This document shows, in pieces, positions 37,315-47,178 of a DNA stretch of 58,795 bases. The notes beneath the pieces were generated by a model. That model worked only from the letters and a program-made list of their open reading frames with translations, had not been told where the DNA came from and did no database searches. Within the stretch, counting starts at the first letter, position 1; each line of letters starts with the position of its first letter. A program made the position numbers and the translations under genes. This DNA is from JAJNBK01 sp035642715 (lineage in GTDB: Archaea > Thermoproteota > Nitrososphaeria > Nitrososphaerales > Nitrososphaeraceae), in the NCBI GenBank assembly GCA_035642715.1, contig DASQRW010000161.1:1-58795 (forward strand), read 5' to 3'.

Positions 37315-38355
37315 ATGTATAGAGCTGCAAGATTTTACAGAGTAGGTACCCCTCTGATAGTTGAGGAAATGCCTGTACCTCAGATAAATGATAACGAAGC
37401 TTTAATCAAAGTCCGCGCTGCTGCTATGTGTCATAGCGATGTTCATGTTACTACAGGAGTACTTCCTGTGCAGGGTCCCGTTACGCTTGGACATGAAATC
37501 GCAGGCGATGTAGAAGAAGTTGGTGAAAATGTAAAAAATATCAAAAAAGGGGATAGAGGAGTTGTACATTTTTTAACTCCATGCGGCGAGTGTCATTTAT
37601 GCCTTACAGGAAAATCAAGTGTTTGCAAAAATATCTATTCTAGCCCCATGTATGGATTCTCTGCAGATGGAGGCTATGCTGAATACATCAAGGTAGATGC
37701 TAAAAGAATAGTGCCGCTTCCTTCAAAGGTGCCTTATGAATTTGGAGCTAGCCTAGGTTGTGCAGGCGTTACAGCTATTCATGCGGTAAATTCTATTGGC
37801 AAAGTTAGTCTTGGTGATAGGGTTGCAGTATATGGTACAGGCGGAGTAGGAATGTATGTATTACAGCTTGCAAAGTTAAGTGGTGCAGAAATGACAATTG
37901 CCATCGGCAGGACCGAAGACAAACTACGGATGGCACAGGAGAACTTTGGAGTAGATGGGATAATAAATATTTCAACTGAAAAATTACGTGATGGTATAAA
38001 ACGAATAACGTCTGGCAAAGGTGTTGATATCATATTTGATTGTGTAGTAAATAATGAGAGTATTGACAGCTCTTTAAAGATACTGGCTAATTCTGGCAAA
38101 CTTGTGATAGTCGGAGTAAATAAAGATCCAGTATATTTCAATCCTATAACATTGACAATGAAAGAAGCATCAATTGCAAGTTCATTTGTAGGAACTAAAT
38201 ATGAATTACAAATGCTGGTAGACCTAGCAATGGTTGGAAAATTGAAAGGAGTTGTAAATACCAAATACAGGTTAGATCAAGTGAATGAAGCTTTAACAGC
38301 ATTAAAGGAAGGAAAGATCCTTGGTAGAGCATATTTCGATCCTCATATGTTATAA
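37315..38355 (+). CDS. zinc-dependent alcohol dehydrogenase (medium-chain family)
   Basis: 346 residues. Catalytic zinc ligands are C39 in 'AMCHSDVH' and H60/E61 in 'LGHEIAGDVEEVG'. The structural zinc cysteines C90, C93, C96 and C104 lie in 'TPCGECHLCLTGKSSVC'. The Rossmann motif is 'VYGTGGVGMYVLQLA', binding NAD(P). It oxidises an alcohol or reduces an aldehyde; the substrate is not predictable. Starts with ATG at 37315. It is single, with no pathway neighbours. Confidence 0.9.
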   Translation: MYRAARFYRVGTPLIVEEMPVPQINDNEALIKVRAAAMCHSDVHVTTGVLPVQGPVTLGHEIAGDVEEVGENVKNIKKGDRGVVHFLTPCGECHLCLTGKSSVCKNIYSSPMYGFSADGGYAEYIKVDAKRIVPLPSKVPYEFGASLGCAGVTAIHAVNSIGKVSLGDRVAVYGTGGVGMYVLQLAKLSGAEMTIAIGRTEDKLRMAQENFGVDGIINISTEKLRDGIKRITSGKGVDIIFDCVVNNESIDSSLKILANSGKLVIVGVNKDPVYFNPITLTMKEASIASSFVGTKYELQMLVDLAMVGKLKGVVNTKYRLDQVNEALTALKEGKILGRAYFDPHML

Positions 38356-38609
38356 TGCAAAGTTATCTATTGAATATTTTGATAATGTACGTACGAATAA
38401 CTGCTGTCTGGTAAATTGGATAACCTACAGAAAAAAGAAATTATAACAATTCAATTGAGATTTAAAAGAGATATGGTATTAACTAATAATTGATTGATCA
38501 GTATCATGGTCATTAAATTTCTTATTTTATAATTGAGAAAAAATTTGGTATTTTGTAAAATAAGTAACCTAACTTGTCTAGATAGAGTAATCTGTTATAT
38601 TATATAAGG

Positions 38610-39317
38610 TTATAGATCAGATGGCAGATTATCTAGAATATTTGCTATTTCGCTCAAATTGGCAACCACATATGTAGGTTTCTCAAATTCATTCATTGGT
38701 TGTTGTAATTTGAAAAGCGAATTGGTAGTCCTGATAGTTTTCATTCCTAATTTGTTCGCTGGACCGATATCGGTGTCAAGTCTATCGCCGACCATGATAC
38801 AATGCTCTGGACTCGTATTGGCAAGGTTCATAGCCAGACGAAATATTTCTAGATCAGGTTTTCTTACTTTAACTTCTGATGAAAGCACAATAACTTTAAA
38901 GAATCGGTTTATTTTGGACTCCTCCAATATCTTTAGAATGTCCACTGATTGATTAGCTATTATTCCAAGATCATATTGTATTAATAGAGAATTCATTGTT
39001 TGTTCGGCATCACCAAATAAACAAAAAAAATTTCTTCTTGCTTCTTTTAATTCAGGCTCTAACCTTTCCACAATAATCTTCCCATAACCGTGTTGGCATA
39101 TTAATTTGCAAACTTCAATAATTAATTCTCTGACACTGCCATGACCTATCTTGCGATTTCTAATAACATTATCTCTTATTGTCTGATAATTTCTAAAATT
39201 AATTCTTGCTCCAAAACCATTGAGCATTTCAAAGAACCGCATGTCAAAGTAGTCGATAAAGCCCCACTCATTTATTAATGTCTGCCCTAGGTCAAAGAAA
39301 ATAAATGGTCTTTTCAT
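38610..39317 (-). CDS. HAD-superfamily hydrolase
   Basis: 235 residues from the ATG at 39317. Motif I is 'FFDLGQTLI' (nucleophile D9), motif II has the Ser in 'IIANQS', motif III the Lys in 'VRKPDLEIF', and motif IV is 'MVGDRLDTDIGPA'. The cap domain lies between motifs I and II, as in phosphoglycolate-phosphatase-like HADs. The second aspartate of DxDxT, the usual acid/base, is glycine here. A TTG-started extension of 19 residues (to 39374) shows no conserved sequence. A phosphatase of a small phosphoester is most likely. Confidence 0.8.
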   Translation of the reverse strand: MKRPFIFFDLGQTLINEWGFIDYFDMRFFEMLNGFGARINFRNYQTIRDNVIRNRKIGHGSVRELIIEVCKLICQHGYGKIIVERLEPELKEARRNFFCLFGDAEQTMNSLLIQYDLGIIANQSVDILKILEESKINRFFKVIVLSSEVKVRKPDLEIFRLAMNLANTSPEHCIMVGDRLDTDIGPANKLGMKTIRTTNSLFKLQQPMNEFEKPTYVVANLSEIANILDNLPSDL

Positions 39318-39875
39318 ATTACCACATTTTTTTATGTTGATCAATACAAGGGTTTGTATTTGCGTTAATGACACTATTGCAATTGTTTATCACTGGCTAA
39401 ATTGCTATTTTGGTATCTTATAACTAGGATGTCAATATAGTTAATAGCTATCAAAACAAAGAACCTAATAATTATGCATATTATTCTATTAGTAGTAACT
39501 CATACGCAATGAGATCTATTCCATAAAAATGAGATAATTGCTCAAGAAATTGAATTTCATAAATGTCTTTTTAGCAAAAGGTTATAATTTAACAAGATGA
39601 AGAGAAGATTGTTTAGTCATTGTTGGTGTAAAGAGTGTTGATAGAAAGTCTGGCGCTATTACCCTCTATTAATAAGAGTATTTTCTATACATAAAAAACT
39701 GTGACCAAAATAATTACAGAATTTTATATCTTCTAAAATTAATGACTATAATATTTCCCCCAGAAGAAATCGAATCAATGTATAGATTCGATATTTTAGA
39801 CATCCACCTATAAGGTATTAGACTAAAAACGTAAAATAGTAGGTATAGTTGAGTACTTTAAAATGGTTTTTAGTC
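39318..39875. other. intergenic, no gene seen
   Basis: About 560 bases between the divergent HAD and response-regulator genes. Apart from possible promoters nothing was recognised. Confidence 0.35.
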
Positions 39876-40397
39876 ATGAATGTATTGATAGCTGAAGATG
39901 AGCATGACATCGCTCTCTTATATAAAATGGCGTTAGAAAGAAGAAATCACCAAGTTACAACAACTGAAAATGGCGAAAATTGTCTTAAAGCTTACCACGA
40001 AAAATGCCAGAATATAAGATTTGCAATACATGATATTGGACAAACGTTGCCATTTGATGTTGTCATCCTTGACCATAAAATGCCTAAGATTAATGGTATG
40101 CAGGTAGCAGAAGAAATTCTTGCAATGAATCCCCGTCAGCGAATAATATTTGCTTCTGCCTATGTTAAAGAAACTCTTACAGATTCTATAAGAACGTTAA
40201 AACAAGTTGTAGAGCTAATGCAAAAACCTTTTAATGTGAATACATTAATTGACACAGTAGAAGACAAAGAAATTTATTCTGAATTAAAACGATTGGATGT
40301 AGATTTAGATATCATTAAAGCTATTAATCCAACACATGAACAAATAATAGATTTGTTAAAACGATTAAGGACAGTACAAAAGGGTAGAACATTTTAG
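39876..40397 (+). CDS. single-domain response regulator
   Basis: 173 residues from the ATG at 39876. The receiver domain has acidic residues 'AEDEHD' (about 6-11), the phospho-acceptor D66 in 'VVILDHKMPKINGMQ', the Ser in 'FASAYVKET' and K117 in 'MQKPF'. It carries about 50 extra helical residues and no output domain, so it probably signals by binding a partner. A histidine kinase is not adjacent. A start at 39849 would add nine residues before the conserved core. A dead IS6 element follows about 140 bases later. Confidence 0.85.
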   Translation: MNVLIAEDEHDIALLYKMALERRNHQVTTTENGENCLKAYHEKCQNIRFAIHDIGQTLPFDVVILDHKMPKINGMQVAEEILAMNPRQRIIFASAYVKETLTDSIRTLKQVVELMQKPFNVNTLIDTVEDKEIYSELKRLDVDLDIIKAINPTHEQIIDLLKRLRTVQKGRTF

Positions 40398-40533
40398 TTT
40401 AGGCTTTATTGATTGATGCATGATAATGATTAACGTCGCAGTAAATAACAACAACAAGTTCCATAAGTCATTCTCTTTGGTGTAATTTGATTTATAAAAT
40501 TATTAATGTTTCATAAAGTACAGAATATATTAA

Positions 40534-40541
40534 TGTATGGC
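40534..40541. repeat. 8-bp target-site duplication, left copy
   Basis: TGTATGGC directly abuts the left IS end; the identical right copy is at 41267-41274. It shows where the element inserted and that no later deletion touched the edges. Confidence 0.85.
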
Positions 40542-41266
40542 GGTCCTGTTAAGTTAAGCAACAGATATGTCTAAAGCTTAATTTGATTAGTTAATATTTT
40601 GTATGTTTGAACGTGAAAGGACTAAACCTTATGTCATCCGAATGCATTGTACTTGTATTTCCTTGGTTTAAGCCTTAGAAGAACATCCAAAGCGTTAGAG
40701 CTATTTGTAGATAGGAGTCATGTTGCCATATGGTATTGGATACAGGAATTCCATCCAAAATATGTGTATCCAAATAAAAAGAAGAGTAGAATAACTGCAT
40801 TCATCATAGATGAAAGTCAAATGCAAATTGGCTCTGACGAAGCATGGTTATGATGGGTAGCAACAGAACCAATACGTCATAGAATTCTTGGCGTTTATAT
40901 TTCAAGGCATAGAAACATGTTAGTAGCGGAATCATTTCTTAGATCTCTTGTTAATCTATATGGTAAACATATAGTGTATTCAGATGGTGGTACTTGGTAT
41001 CCAGAAGCATGTACTTCCTTAGGACTAAAGCATGGACTACATTCATCTTTCGAAAAAAGTATTGTTGAAAGAGTTATGAAATATGTAAAGGATAGAACTG
41101 AATACTTTGATGATTACTGCCCCCGTGTATGAAGAGATCAGACGGTAACCTGAATCATATATATCGTTCGTTTGTGTTATTCGTATTGTTATATAGTCTA
41201 TCAAAACTATCGTCCAGTTCGATTAAGAATTTAATAGAAGGTGAAAAAGCCTAACTTAACAGGACC
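40542..41266 (+). mobile_element. degenerate IS6-family insertion sequence, 725 bp, with 18-bp terminal repeats
   Basis: The left end GGTCCTGTTAAGTTAAGC (40542-40559) and the right end GCCTAACTTAACAGGACC (41249-41266) are inverted copies differing at one position. The ends begin GG..CTGTT, as in IS6 elements. A perfect 8-bp repeat, TGTATGGC, flanks both ends (40534-40541 and 41267-41274), the target duplication size of IS6. Inside is one transposase gene broken by two frameshifts and an in-frame stop. The element inserted cleanly and then died in place. Confidence 0.85.
40603..41254 (+). pseudogene. IS6-type DDE transposase, frameshifted and interrupted
   Basis: The frame starts 'MFERERTKPYVIRMHC', then shifts one frame near 40640 to 'MYLYFLGLSLRRTSKALELF' and '..SHVAIWYWIQEFHP'. 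A TGA at 40851-40853 interrupts 'DEAWL-WVATEPIRHRILGVY'. The catalytic-type 'VYSDGGTWYPEAC' and 'FEKSIVERVMKYVKDRTEYF' follow, then a shift at the poly-C near 41120 to 'CMKRSDGNLNHIYR' and a stop at 41252. The total matches a full IS6 transposase of about 215 residues, so the protein is nearly complete but not expressible. Confidence 0.85.
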
Positions 41267-41274
41267 TGTATGGC
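41267..41274. repeat. 8-bp target-site duplication, right copy
   Basis: TGTATGGC directly abuts the right IS end and matches the left copy at 40534-40541 exactly. Confidence 0.85.
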
Positions 41275-41478
41275 ATACACAATCAATTTATATTTAAAAG
41301 TATCATTGCCAATAGACATTTAGAAATAAGTCATCATTAAGATACTTATTAGCAGAATTTAGATGTGAATTCCCTTTTTTCATATCTTGAATTTTGATTT
41401 GATGGCATAACTCTATAAATCTCCGAAAGCTTTATGAATTCCAAGAGACAGTGATGATATAATTTTGGAGATATTGTT

Positions 41479-41883
41479 ATGTTCAATAGAATAGGAGCAG
41501 TTATACTTCTGGTTTCGGATATGAAAAAATCTCTAAAGTTCTATAAAGATACCCTAGGAATGGAATTAAAGAAAGAATCTGAAGATTGGATTGAATTTGT
41601 AAAACATGGAACAACAGTACTTGCTTTACATCCTACAAAAAAAAGGAAGATGACAAAAACTAATAGCATGTTAATAGGCTTCAATGTTAGTAATCTAGAA
41701 TCGGTCTGTAGCGAACTAGAAAAGAAAGAAGTAAAGTTTTACAAAAAGTTGACCGAGCAACCATTTGGAAAACATGCTATTATAAAAGATCCTGATGGCC
41801 ATTTAATTTCACTGACAGAGATAATTTCAAAAGAAGAAGAATATATGCAAATACCTTACTATCATGGCTTTGCACCAGCTTGA
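41479..41883 (+). CDS. VOC (glyoxalase/bleomycin-resistance) family protein
   Basis: 134 residues with one beta-alpha-beta-beta-beta vicinal-oxygen-chelate unit pair: 'GAVILLVSDMKKSLKFYKDTLGMEL' (broken here for length by 'SDM..') and 'FGKHAIIKDPDGHLISL'. The metal-ligand positions cannot be assigned fully; the His of 'LALHP' and a C-terminal Glu in 'LTEI' are candidates. Members act in glyoxal detoxification, antibiotic sequestration or dioxygenation; no choice is possible here. Starts with ATG; a GGAG lies about 9 bases upstream. Confidence 0.85.
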   Translation: MFNRIGAVILLVSDMKKSLKFYKDTLGMELKKESEDWIEFVKHGTTVLALHPTKKRKMTKTNSMLIGFNVSNLESVCSELEKKEVKFYKKLTEQPFGKHAIIKDPDGHLISLTEIISKEEEYMQIPYYHGFAPA

Positions 41884-42572
41884 TGATTATAATTGCCTTC
41901 AATAGGGACCTGCAGCATTAATAGTCAAATAATCTTACTATCTTTGAATTATATATTGTTTTCTCAAATCCTTGGTGATGGACTTTCTATTGCTAGCCAC
42001 TTACGGATAATCTTGATTGAGATACTATAGTGTACTTCTTGGTCCTTTTAAGGGTAATTTATTATCATTTGTTGTTGTGATAAAGCCACACAAGTCAAAA
42101 AAATTTTTATGGATTACTTATAGATACTCAAGCTGGTTAGCCAACATTAAGATAGACCTATGCTTAAACTATAAATAAACTATTAGATTATTATTAGCGA
42201 CAATAACTTCTAAAACACGGAAGCTTCTTGGCAGTTGTATATTTTATAGGCCAATCAATAGAATAATGTAATATTTTTTGGTTTATACTATGAGAAACAT
42301 TCAATTCAAATCTCTCAGGCCTTGCAACCTGTCAAGTATGTATGTTCTTTGAAAATATGCTACTCCTCGAACAGTCTTCAGCTTCTTTTATAATCGAGCT
42401 GCTTCAGTGCTTTTAATTTATGTAAGAGAAATGTGAATCATTCTATCCTTGAATACAGCAGGGCAAAGATGCATTTCAGAGAAGCTACAACCAATAGTGC
42501 CAATTATAAGATATAATTTTAAGAATGTTCTGTTTGACATAAGGATATTGTGTTGTTGTGTTTTATAGTATA
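41884..42572. other. intergenic, no gene seen
   Basis: About 690 bases between two convergent genes with no recognisable feature. A plus frame at 42558-42815 overlaps the OGG gene on the other strand and is a shadow. Confidence 0.4.
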
Positions 42573-43523
42573 CTACCATTTTTTACCTGCACTTTGTCGC
42601 ATATAATAAAAAAGATACTGCTGAGCGTAGCCAGAATATTTCCCAAAGTATTTCCTAATAGATTCCGAAAATGTTATATATTGGTCATAGTTTATTTTTT
42701 TGTTCTTATTATTATTTTCCTTTTCTTTTCCATTGTGACTTATAAGCCAACTATAATGATGGGAAAGTGCTCTTGTAATCCAGATATCAATAGGAAAAGC
42801 CTCAAGCTTCTCTAGAGAGAATAATAGTATACAATCAGCAATTTTATTACCTATGCCATATACTTTCAATAATTCTTTTTTTGCATCGTCATAGCTAGCT
42901 TGTATTAGATATTTAACATCAAGGTTTCCTTGGATAATACTCTCGGCAAGCAATTTAATTGCTTTTGCTCTATATCCAAGTCCACAGGAACGCAAGTCTT
43001 CGATTGTTGCTCTGTTTAGATCAGCGGCAGTAGGAAACGTAAAAAATTCTTTTCCATCAACTCTTATTCTTCTACCAAATTTTCTCGAAAGACTGTTTAG
43101 CATTCTGCGAATCATTAGGATATTAGTATTGCTAGCACATACAAAAGAAAACATACACTGATAAGGATCCTGGCGCATCAGACGCAGCCCTGAAAATCTT
43201 CTTATTGCATCAGATAAAAGAGTATCATTTGGAAAACTAGATAAAATATATTTAATATCATCATCCAATCTGAAAACATGTTGTTCCCACCCTTTCATAT
43301 CGGGAAAGGAGTAAAATTCGATCAATCTATCGTTTTTATTTATATTTTTATTTTGCTTAGGATTATCTGCTGCAAAGGTAGAAAATTTGAGTACATGTTC
43401 TCCATATATTCCATACCATGCATTATCAATTCTTTTCCACAAGAACATCTGTCCACTATTTATGCTGATCTCTAGATTGATGATTTCTTGGTTGAGGCAT
43501 ACAGAAGACAAAGGCTGTAACAA
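42573..43523 (-). CDS. ogg: 8-oxoguanine DNA glycosylase/AP lyase (OGG1-like)
   Basis: 316 residues. Removes oxidised guanine from DNA. The helix-hairpin-helix 'LLKVYGIGNKIADCILL' (218-234), the catalytic lysine K187 in 'GLGYRAKAI' and the aspartate D246 in 'FPIDIWITRAL' define the HhH-GPD family with AP-lyase activity. The N-terminal domain ('NSGQMFLWKRIDNAWYG') is the OGG1-type beta domain. A Lys/Asn-rich stretch near residues 262-280 is a lineage-specific loop. The start is TTG. Related repair genes are not adjacent. Confidence 0.9.
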   Translation of the reverse strand: MLQPLSSVCLNQEIINLEISINSGQMFLWKRIDNAWYGIYGEHVLKFSTFAADNPKQNKNINKNDRLIEFYSFPDMKGWEQHVFRLDDDIKYILSSFPNDTLLSDAIRRFSGLRLMRQDPYQCMFSFVCASNTNILMIRRMLNSLSRKFGRRIRVDGKEFFTFPTAADLNRATIEDLRSCGLGYRAKAIKLLAESIIQGNLDVKYLIQASYDDAKKELLKVYGIGNKIADCILLFSLEKLEAFPIDIWITRALSHHYSWLISHNGKEKENNNKNKKINYDQYITFSESIRKYFGKYSGYAQQYLFYYMRQSAGKKW

Positions 43524-43559
43524 CTACAGCTATCCTTATGAACTCCTTACTCATATTCT

Positions 43560-43739
43560 TTATTGAATTTTTTTAGTTTCTTCTTCTTCTATTTTTTTTA
43601 AATCATTCTTTAAAATATCAATAGTTTTTGGAATTTCATTTTTGGCGCATGAAAAGCAAACCTGTTGTAAGGATAAGGGATAGGTAAAATACTTTTCATT
43701 AAGAGCTATATCTCTTTTGCAAGATACACACTTTTTCAT
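43560..43739 (-). CDS. small zinc-binding protein, hypothetical
   Basis: 59 residues from the ATG at 43739 ('MKKCVSCKRDIALNEKYFTY'); a TTG at 43769 would add ten. Two CxxC knuckles, 'CVSC' and 'CFSC', could bind one zinc, followed by a lysine/glutamate-rich helix. It lies 36 bases upstream of the ogg start on the same strand, so the two may be co-transcribed. Function unknown. Confidence 0.55.
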   Translation of the reverse strand: MKKCVSCKRDIALNEKYFTYPLSLQQVCFSCAKNEIPKTIDILKNDLKKIEEEETKKIQ

Positions 43740-43769
43740 TTTATATGGATCAGTATTTTTTATGATCAA

Positions 43770-44343
43770 TGAGCTATAAACAAATTAGAAATCATCTAAT
43801 TTATAGGTATGACACTCCCTGCTAACATTATTTTAACTTGATTTTATTTTGGCAAGGGCTTGGGAATATCAAACTCGATTAAAATTAAAAGAGAATATTG
43901 TATACATTGACTATACAGTTTACTATAAATAATAGATAAAGTTGATTCAATAAAAGGACATGATTACAATAAAATCGACAATCATAGAATAACAGAAATA
44001 AAAGATAAATAGATTAAGAATCAATTCCATATAGCAGGTAAAAATGACTGATCATCAACTATTTCTAATCCGAATTTTCATGAGTCGATACTAAATCTAT
44101 AATATACAAATAATTCCTTTTACATATTAATTATAACTTGATTGTTGGGATTTGTTCTTCCAAGAAAATTCTTACAGCTAAGAATCAAAATTCTGGATGC
44201 AGATATAACCCTATATTCACTCTATAAGCTAGTAAAGGTTAATTAGTATTATTTTCAAATGGGAGTAAATTAAAAAAATAATGCTGTGGTTGTCATTCAA
44301 AGTATTATATATCTGTTTTTGGTAAAGGTAGATTGGAAGTATT
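43770..44343. other. intergenic, no gene seen
   Basis: About 570 AT-rich bases between divergent genes. No RNA gene or repeat was recognised. Confidence 0.4.
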
Positions 44344-44667
44344 ATGAAGCCTAATAATTTTGCAATGAGAGACTGGCATTTGGAGCATGTCGAAAAAGTC
44401 ATAATTCGTTATATAACAGGTATATCTCCTGATGCCTCGTCATTTGAAAAACGTAATTTCAAGAAATATAGTACCATTTCAAACTGTACTAAACAGATTG
44501 AATATGATATAAAACATGGCGTAACGACCGATGAGGTTTTGGCAGTAATGCAAAAAGTTAGATATGACAAATCTTTCTCGCAGCTGCGTGCAAATCCAGA
44601 GACAATACCAAGACTTGACGAGCTAGAAAGGCAAGTTTGCGCTCCAAAAAAAGTAACGTCTTGGTAA
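44344..44667 (+). CDS. conserved-looking hypothetical protein
   Basis: 107 residues, no family recognised. It is charged and helical with two cysteines ('SNCTKQIEYD', 'RQVCAPKK') and no membrane segment. Starts with ATG. Codon use and the compact, even composition suggest a real gene. It stands alone and is convergent with the beta-helix protein. Confidence 0.5.
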   Translation: MKPNNFAMRDWHLEHVEKVIIRYITGISPDASSFEKRNFKKYSTISNCTKQIEYDIKHGVTTDEVLAVMQKVRYDKSFSQLRANPETIPRLDELERQVCAPKKVTSW

Positions 44668-44895
44668 TACATCGTTAGTATTTCCTATACTGTTATTAAT
44701 AATTTTCTTCTTTTACATAGTAGTCTTCTATTAGATGTTGTGTCTCTATGTTAAGAGATATAACTTTGTTCGGACGTTTATTATAAATCTCGTTATATTT
44801 ATTATTGGTAAAATTTGTCAAGAAAGCATTGACTTATCTCTATATTGTAAAGATTTCATCTTGTTAAGATTAGCGCAATATTCTACTGCCTCGAT

Positions 44896-45933
44896 CTATC
44901 CTTCTTCATCCTCTGCGGCAGCGGCCTCGGTGACAACGAAATCTGCAGAGGCAACATCAGTTATACCTCGCCCATCGATGACAGTCAAGCGAAATGTTAA
45001 TGTCGTGTCTCCGTCTATCTCATCACATGCCGGAACTGCAAATGTACTAATGAGTGCTCCAGAACCTATTATATCAACATCAGGTTCCCCTCCTGTCTGT
45101 TCCCATCTTGCTGTTATAGGAACCATAGGGCTGACGGTACCTTCCAAAGTAACAGTGCCACCATCATCACATGCAGCACTGCTTGGCGTGGCTACAGCTG
45201 TAGCGATATTAATTGGAGTAGCTTGAGCGGTTAAATTTTGTTCACCAGGAGATGGTTGAGGAACGCTCGCATTACTACTTATTTGCCCCCCACCACCGGT
45301 CGCAGCAACATTCTCACCTATGTTCGCACCTCCACCTATGTTCGCACCTCCACCTATGTTCGCACCATCAGCTATTCTTGTGTTCTCAGCTATGCTCGCA
45401 CCCTGAGCTATGCTCGCACCTCCGCCTATGATCGCACCCTGAGCTATTCTTGTGTTCTCACCTATGCTCGCACCTCCACCTACGTTGACACCATCAGCTA
45501 TGTTTGCACCTCCACCTATGCTCGCACCTGCACCTATGCTCGCACGTACACCTATGTTCGCACCTCGACCTATTTTCGCATTCTCAGCTATGCTCGCGCC
45601 CTGAGATACTCTTGTGTTATCAGCTATGCTCGCACTCTGAGCTATTCTTGTGTTCTCAGCTATGCTCGCGTTATTACCTACAGTCACACTACTGCCCAGA
45701 GTTGTATTATCACCTATAGTTACACTACTGCCCATGGTCGTATTATTACCCACAGTTACACTACTGCCCATGGTCGTATTATTACCCACAGTAACGCCAC
45801 TTGCAAGTTGTTGCGCTTCGGCTAATAACAAACCAACTTTATTCCCCGTTGTATTAATCATATCAGTTATTGTTATTGCAAGTGCAAAAACGGCCATAAA
45901 TCCCACACTTATCAGCAGAGTATTTCTATTCAT
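44896..45933 (-). CDS. membrane-anchored left-handed beta-helix (hexapeptide-repeat) surface protein
   Basis: 345 residues. A hydrophobic N-terminal segment (about 5-24) anchors or exports it. Residues 47-208 are 27 uninterrupted hexapeptides of the form [VTA]-x-[IV]-[GA]-x-x ('VTVGNN', 'ASIGGG', 'TRIAQG', 'ANIGEN'), the signature of a left-handed beta-helix. At three hexapeptides per coil this gives nine full turns. The C-terminal 120 residues form a PKD-like domain ('CDDGGTVTLEG', 'ARWEQTGGEP', 'DTTLTFRLTVIDGRGITD'). There is no acyltransferase domain, so it looks like a structural fibre, not an enzyme. Starts with ATG. Confidence 0.75.
   Translation of the reverse strand: MNRNTLLISVGFMAVFALAITITDMINTTGNKVGLLLAEAQQLASGVTVGNNTTMGSSVTVGNNTTMGSSVTIGDNTTLGSSVTVGNNASIAENTRIAQSASIADNTRVSQGASIAENAKIGRGANIGVRASIGAGASIGGGANIADGVNVGGGASIGENTRIAQGAIIGGGASIAQGASIAENTRIADGANIGGGANIGGGANIGENVAATGGGGQISSNASVPQPSPGEQNLTAQATPINIATAVATPSSAACDDGGTVTLEGTVSPMVPITARWEQTGGEPDVDIIGSGALISTFAVPACDEIDGDTTLTFRLTVIDGRGITDVASADFVVTEAAAAEDEEG
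45310..45795. repeat. 27 tandem 18-bp units coding the hexapeptides
   Basis: The stretch consists of back-to-back 18-base units coding the hexapeptides of the beta-helix protein. Many neighbours are nearly identical in DNA, so the array can expand or contract in steps of six residues. It is not a CRISPR array: there are no spacers. Confidence 0.85.
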
Positions 45934-47178
45934 TTTGTTAGTATATTCAAAGATGTCTATCTAATATACCTTGTTGCTTATATGCCTCTTTCTGTTATAA
46001 ATTCAATATAGTCAGCAGCAAAATCCTTGAATTTGGTAGTGATATGGCTCCATAATTGATGTTGGAGTATTGACAATCCTTCGTGGCAATAACTTCGTTT
46101 AATGCACACTACGGACATAGTTGTATGCATATGATCATTCTTCTGATTAATCAATAGATGCTACACGTTTAAGTTATTACTGGTACGAATTTAAGTCGAG
46201 TAGCAATAAATGGAAATTCGTTGATCTATGCACAAATTTTGAAATAGGTTTGTCAGGATTGGGGCACTGAATAAATTATCTGATGAGAAACGGATTAAAA
46301 CTATTTATTAATTAGTGACATACAAACACCAACTTATATCCTGTTAGATGATACTTGTATTGCTTATTTGATAGCGACTGTAACAGTTTAGATTATGATG
46401 ATGCAGATGATATTCTCGATTCGTATAAACAACCCAGGTAGATATGGCAACTGTTAAAACCACGGACCAACCATGATCTTTGTATAATAAGAACTGTAAC
46501 GGTGAAATTGACTGGCAGGACTGTAACTTCGGTTCTGTCTATATTTCTATCTCCAGATATAAAAGAAAAATATCTTTAACCTGTTATCAACATCATGTTG
46601 TCTCTATCACATGTTACTTTCTTGCATGATAGTAATTATTATTAATATCACCAAAAAACATTCGGTTCTATCTTTGATCTGCTACATATACTTCTACATG
46701 ATGATATTCTTGCGAATCTGCTTCATAGATAATACTATACTTATTCCTTAACCATTTACATTCATATCATTATAATCATAACAAGTAATAATCTGACCAT
46801 TTATTTATCTTCAAAGTTTCATCAACAAATATATTTTCTTGATTTTTCATCTTACTACTACTGCAAAAATCTATCTATTAGTCCCGAATATTTTTTCATC
46901 ATTTCCAAATAACGCTGTATGCGTGTTTTTTTCATTTTGTAATTGGTTCGTGACTTTTACATGTGAATTTAAATTCTAGATGTAAAATACAACAAGTAAA
47001 GACCATGTGAGATTATGGCGTGTGGAGTATGCCCTAATAATGCATTTCAGAATATACAAGAAACTATTAGGACACAGCTTTGTGTTATGCAACACTATTT
47101 GGAAATACACTTAAGTTAACGGAGCCTAAGCCAGGTAGAGAGCATATATATATATATATATATATTATTAACTTGGTA
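45934..47178. other. 1.2-kb intergenic region with an (AT)11 tract
   Basis: No gene is seen. Frames are short and broken. An alternating AT run of 22 bases lies at 47144-47165, next to the end of the gene at 47179. It may hold the promoter of the beta-helix protein. Confidence 0.4.

Noticed and set aside
37157..37345. 62-codon frame before the alcohol dehydrogenase
   Set aside because: Overlaps the real gene out of frame; a hydrophobic AT-rich chance frame.
42558..42815. Plus-strand hydrophobic frame
   Set aside because: Antisense to the C-terminal part of the ogg gene, which has complete catalytic motifs.
45310..45795. Regular short repeats resembling a CRISPR array
   Set aside because: The 18-bp units are tandem without spacers and stay in one coding frame.
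45238..45825. Long plus-strand frame over the beta-helix gene, rich in Thr, Tyr and Arg
   Set aside because: It is the antisense shadow of the 18-bp repeats; the minus frame has a membrane anchor, hexapeptides and a PKD-like domain.
47144..47165. (AT)11 tract as a replication origin or promoter
   Set aside because: A simple microsatellite; no origin boxes or start follows at the right distance.
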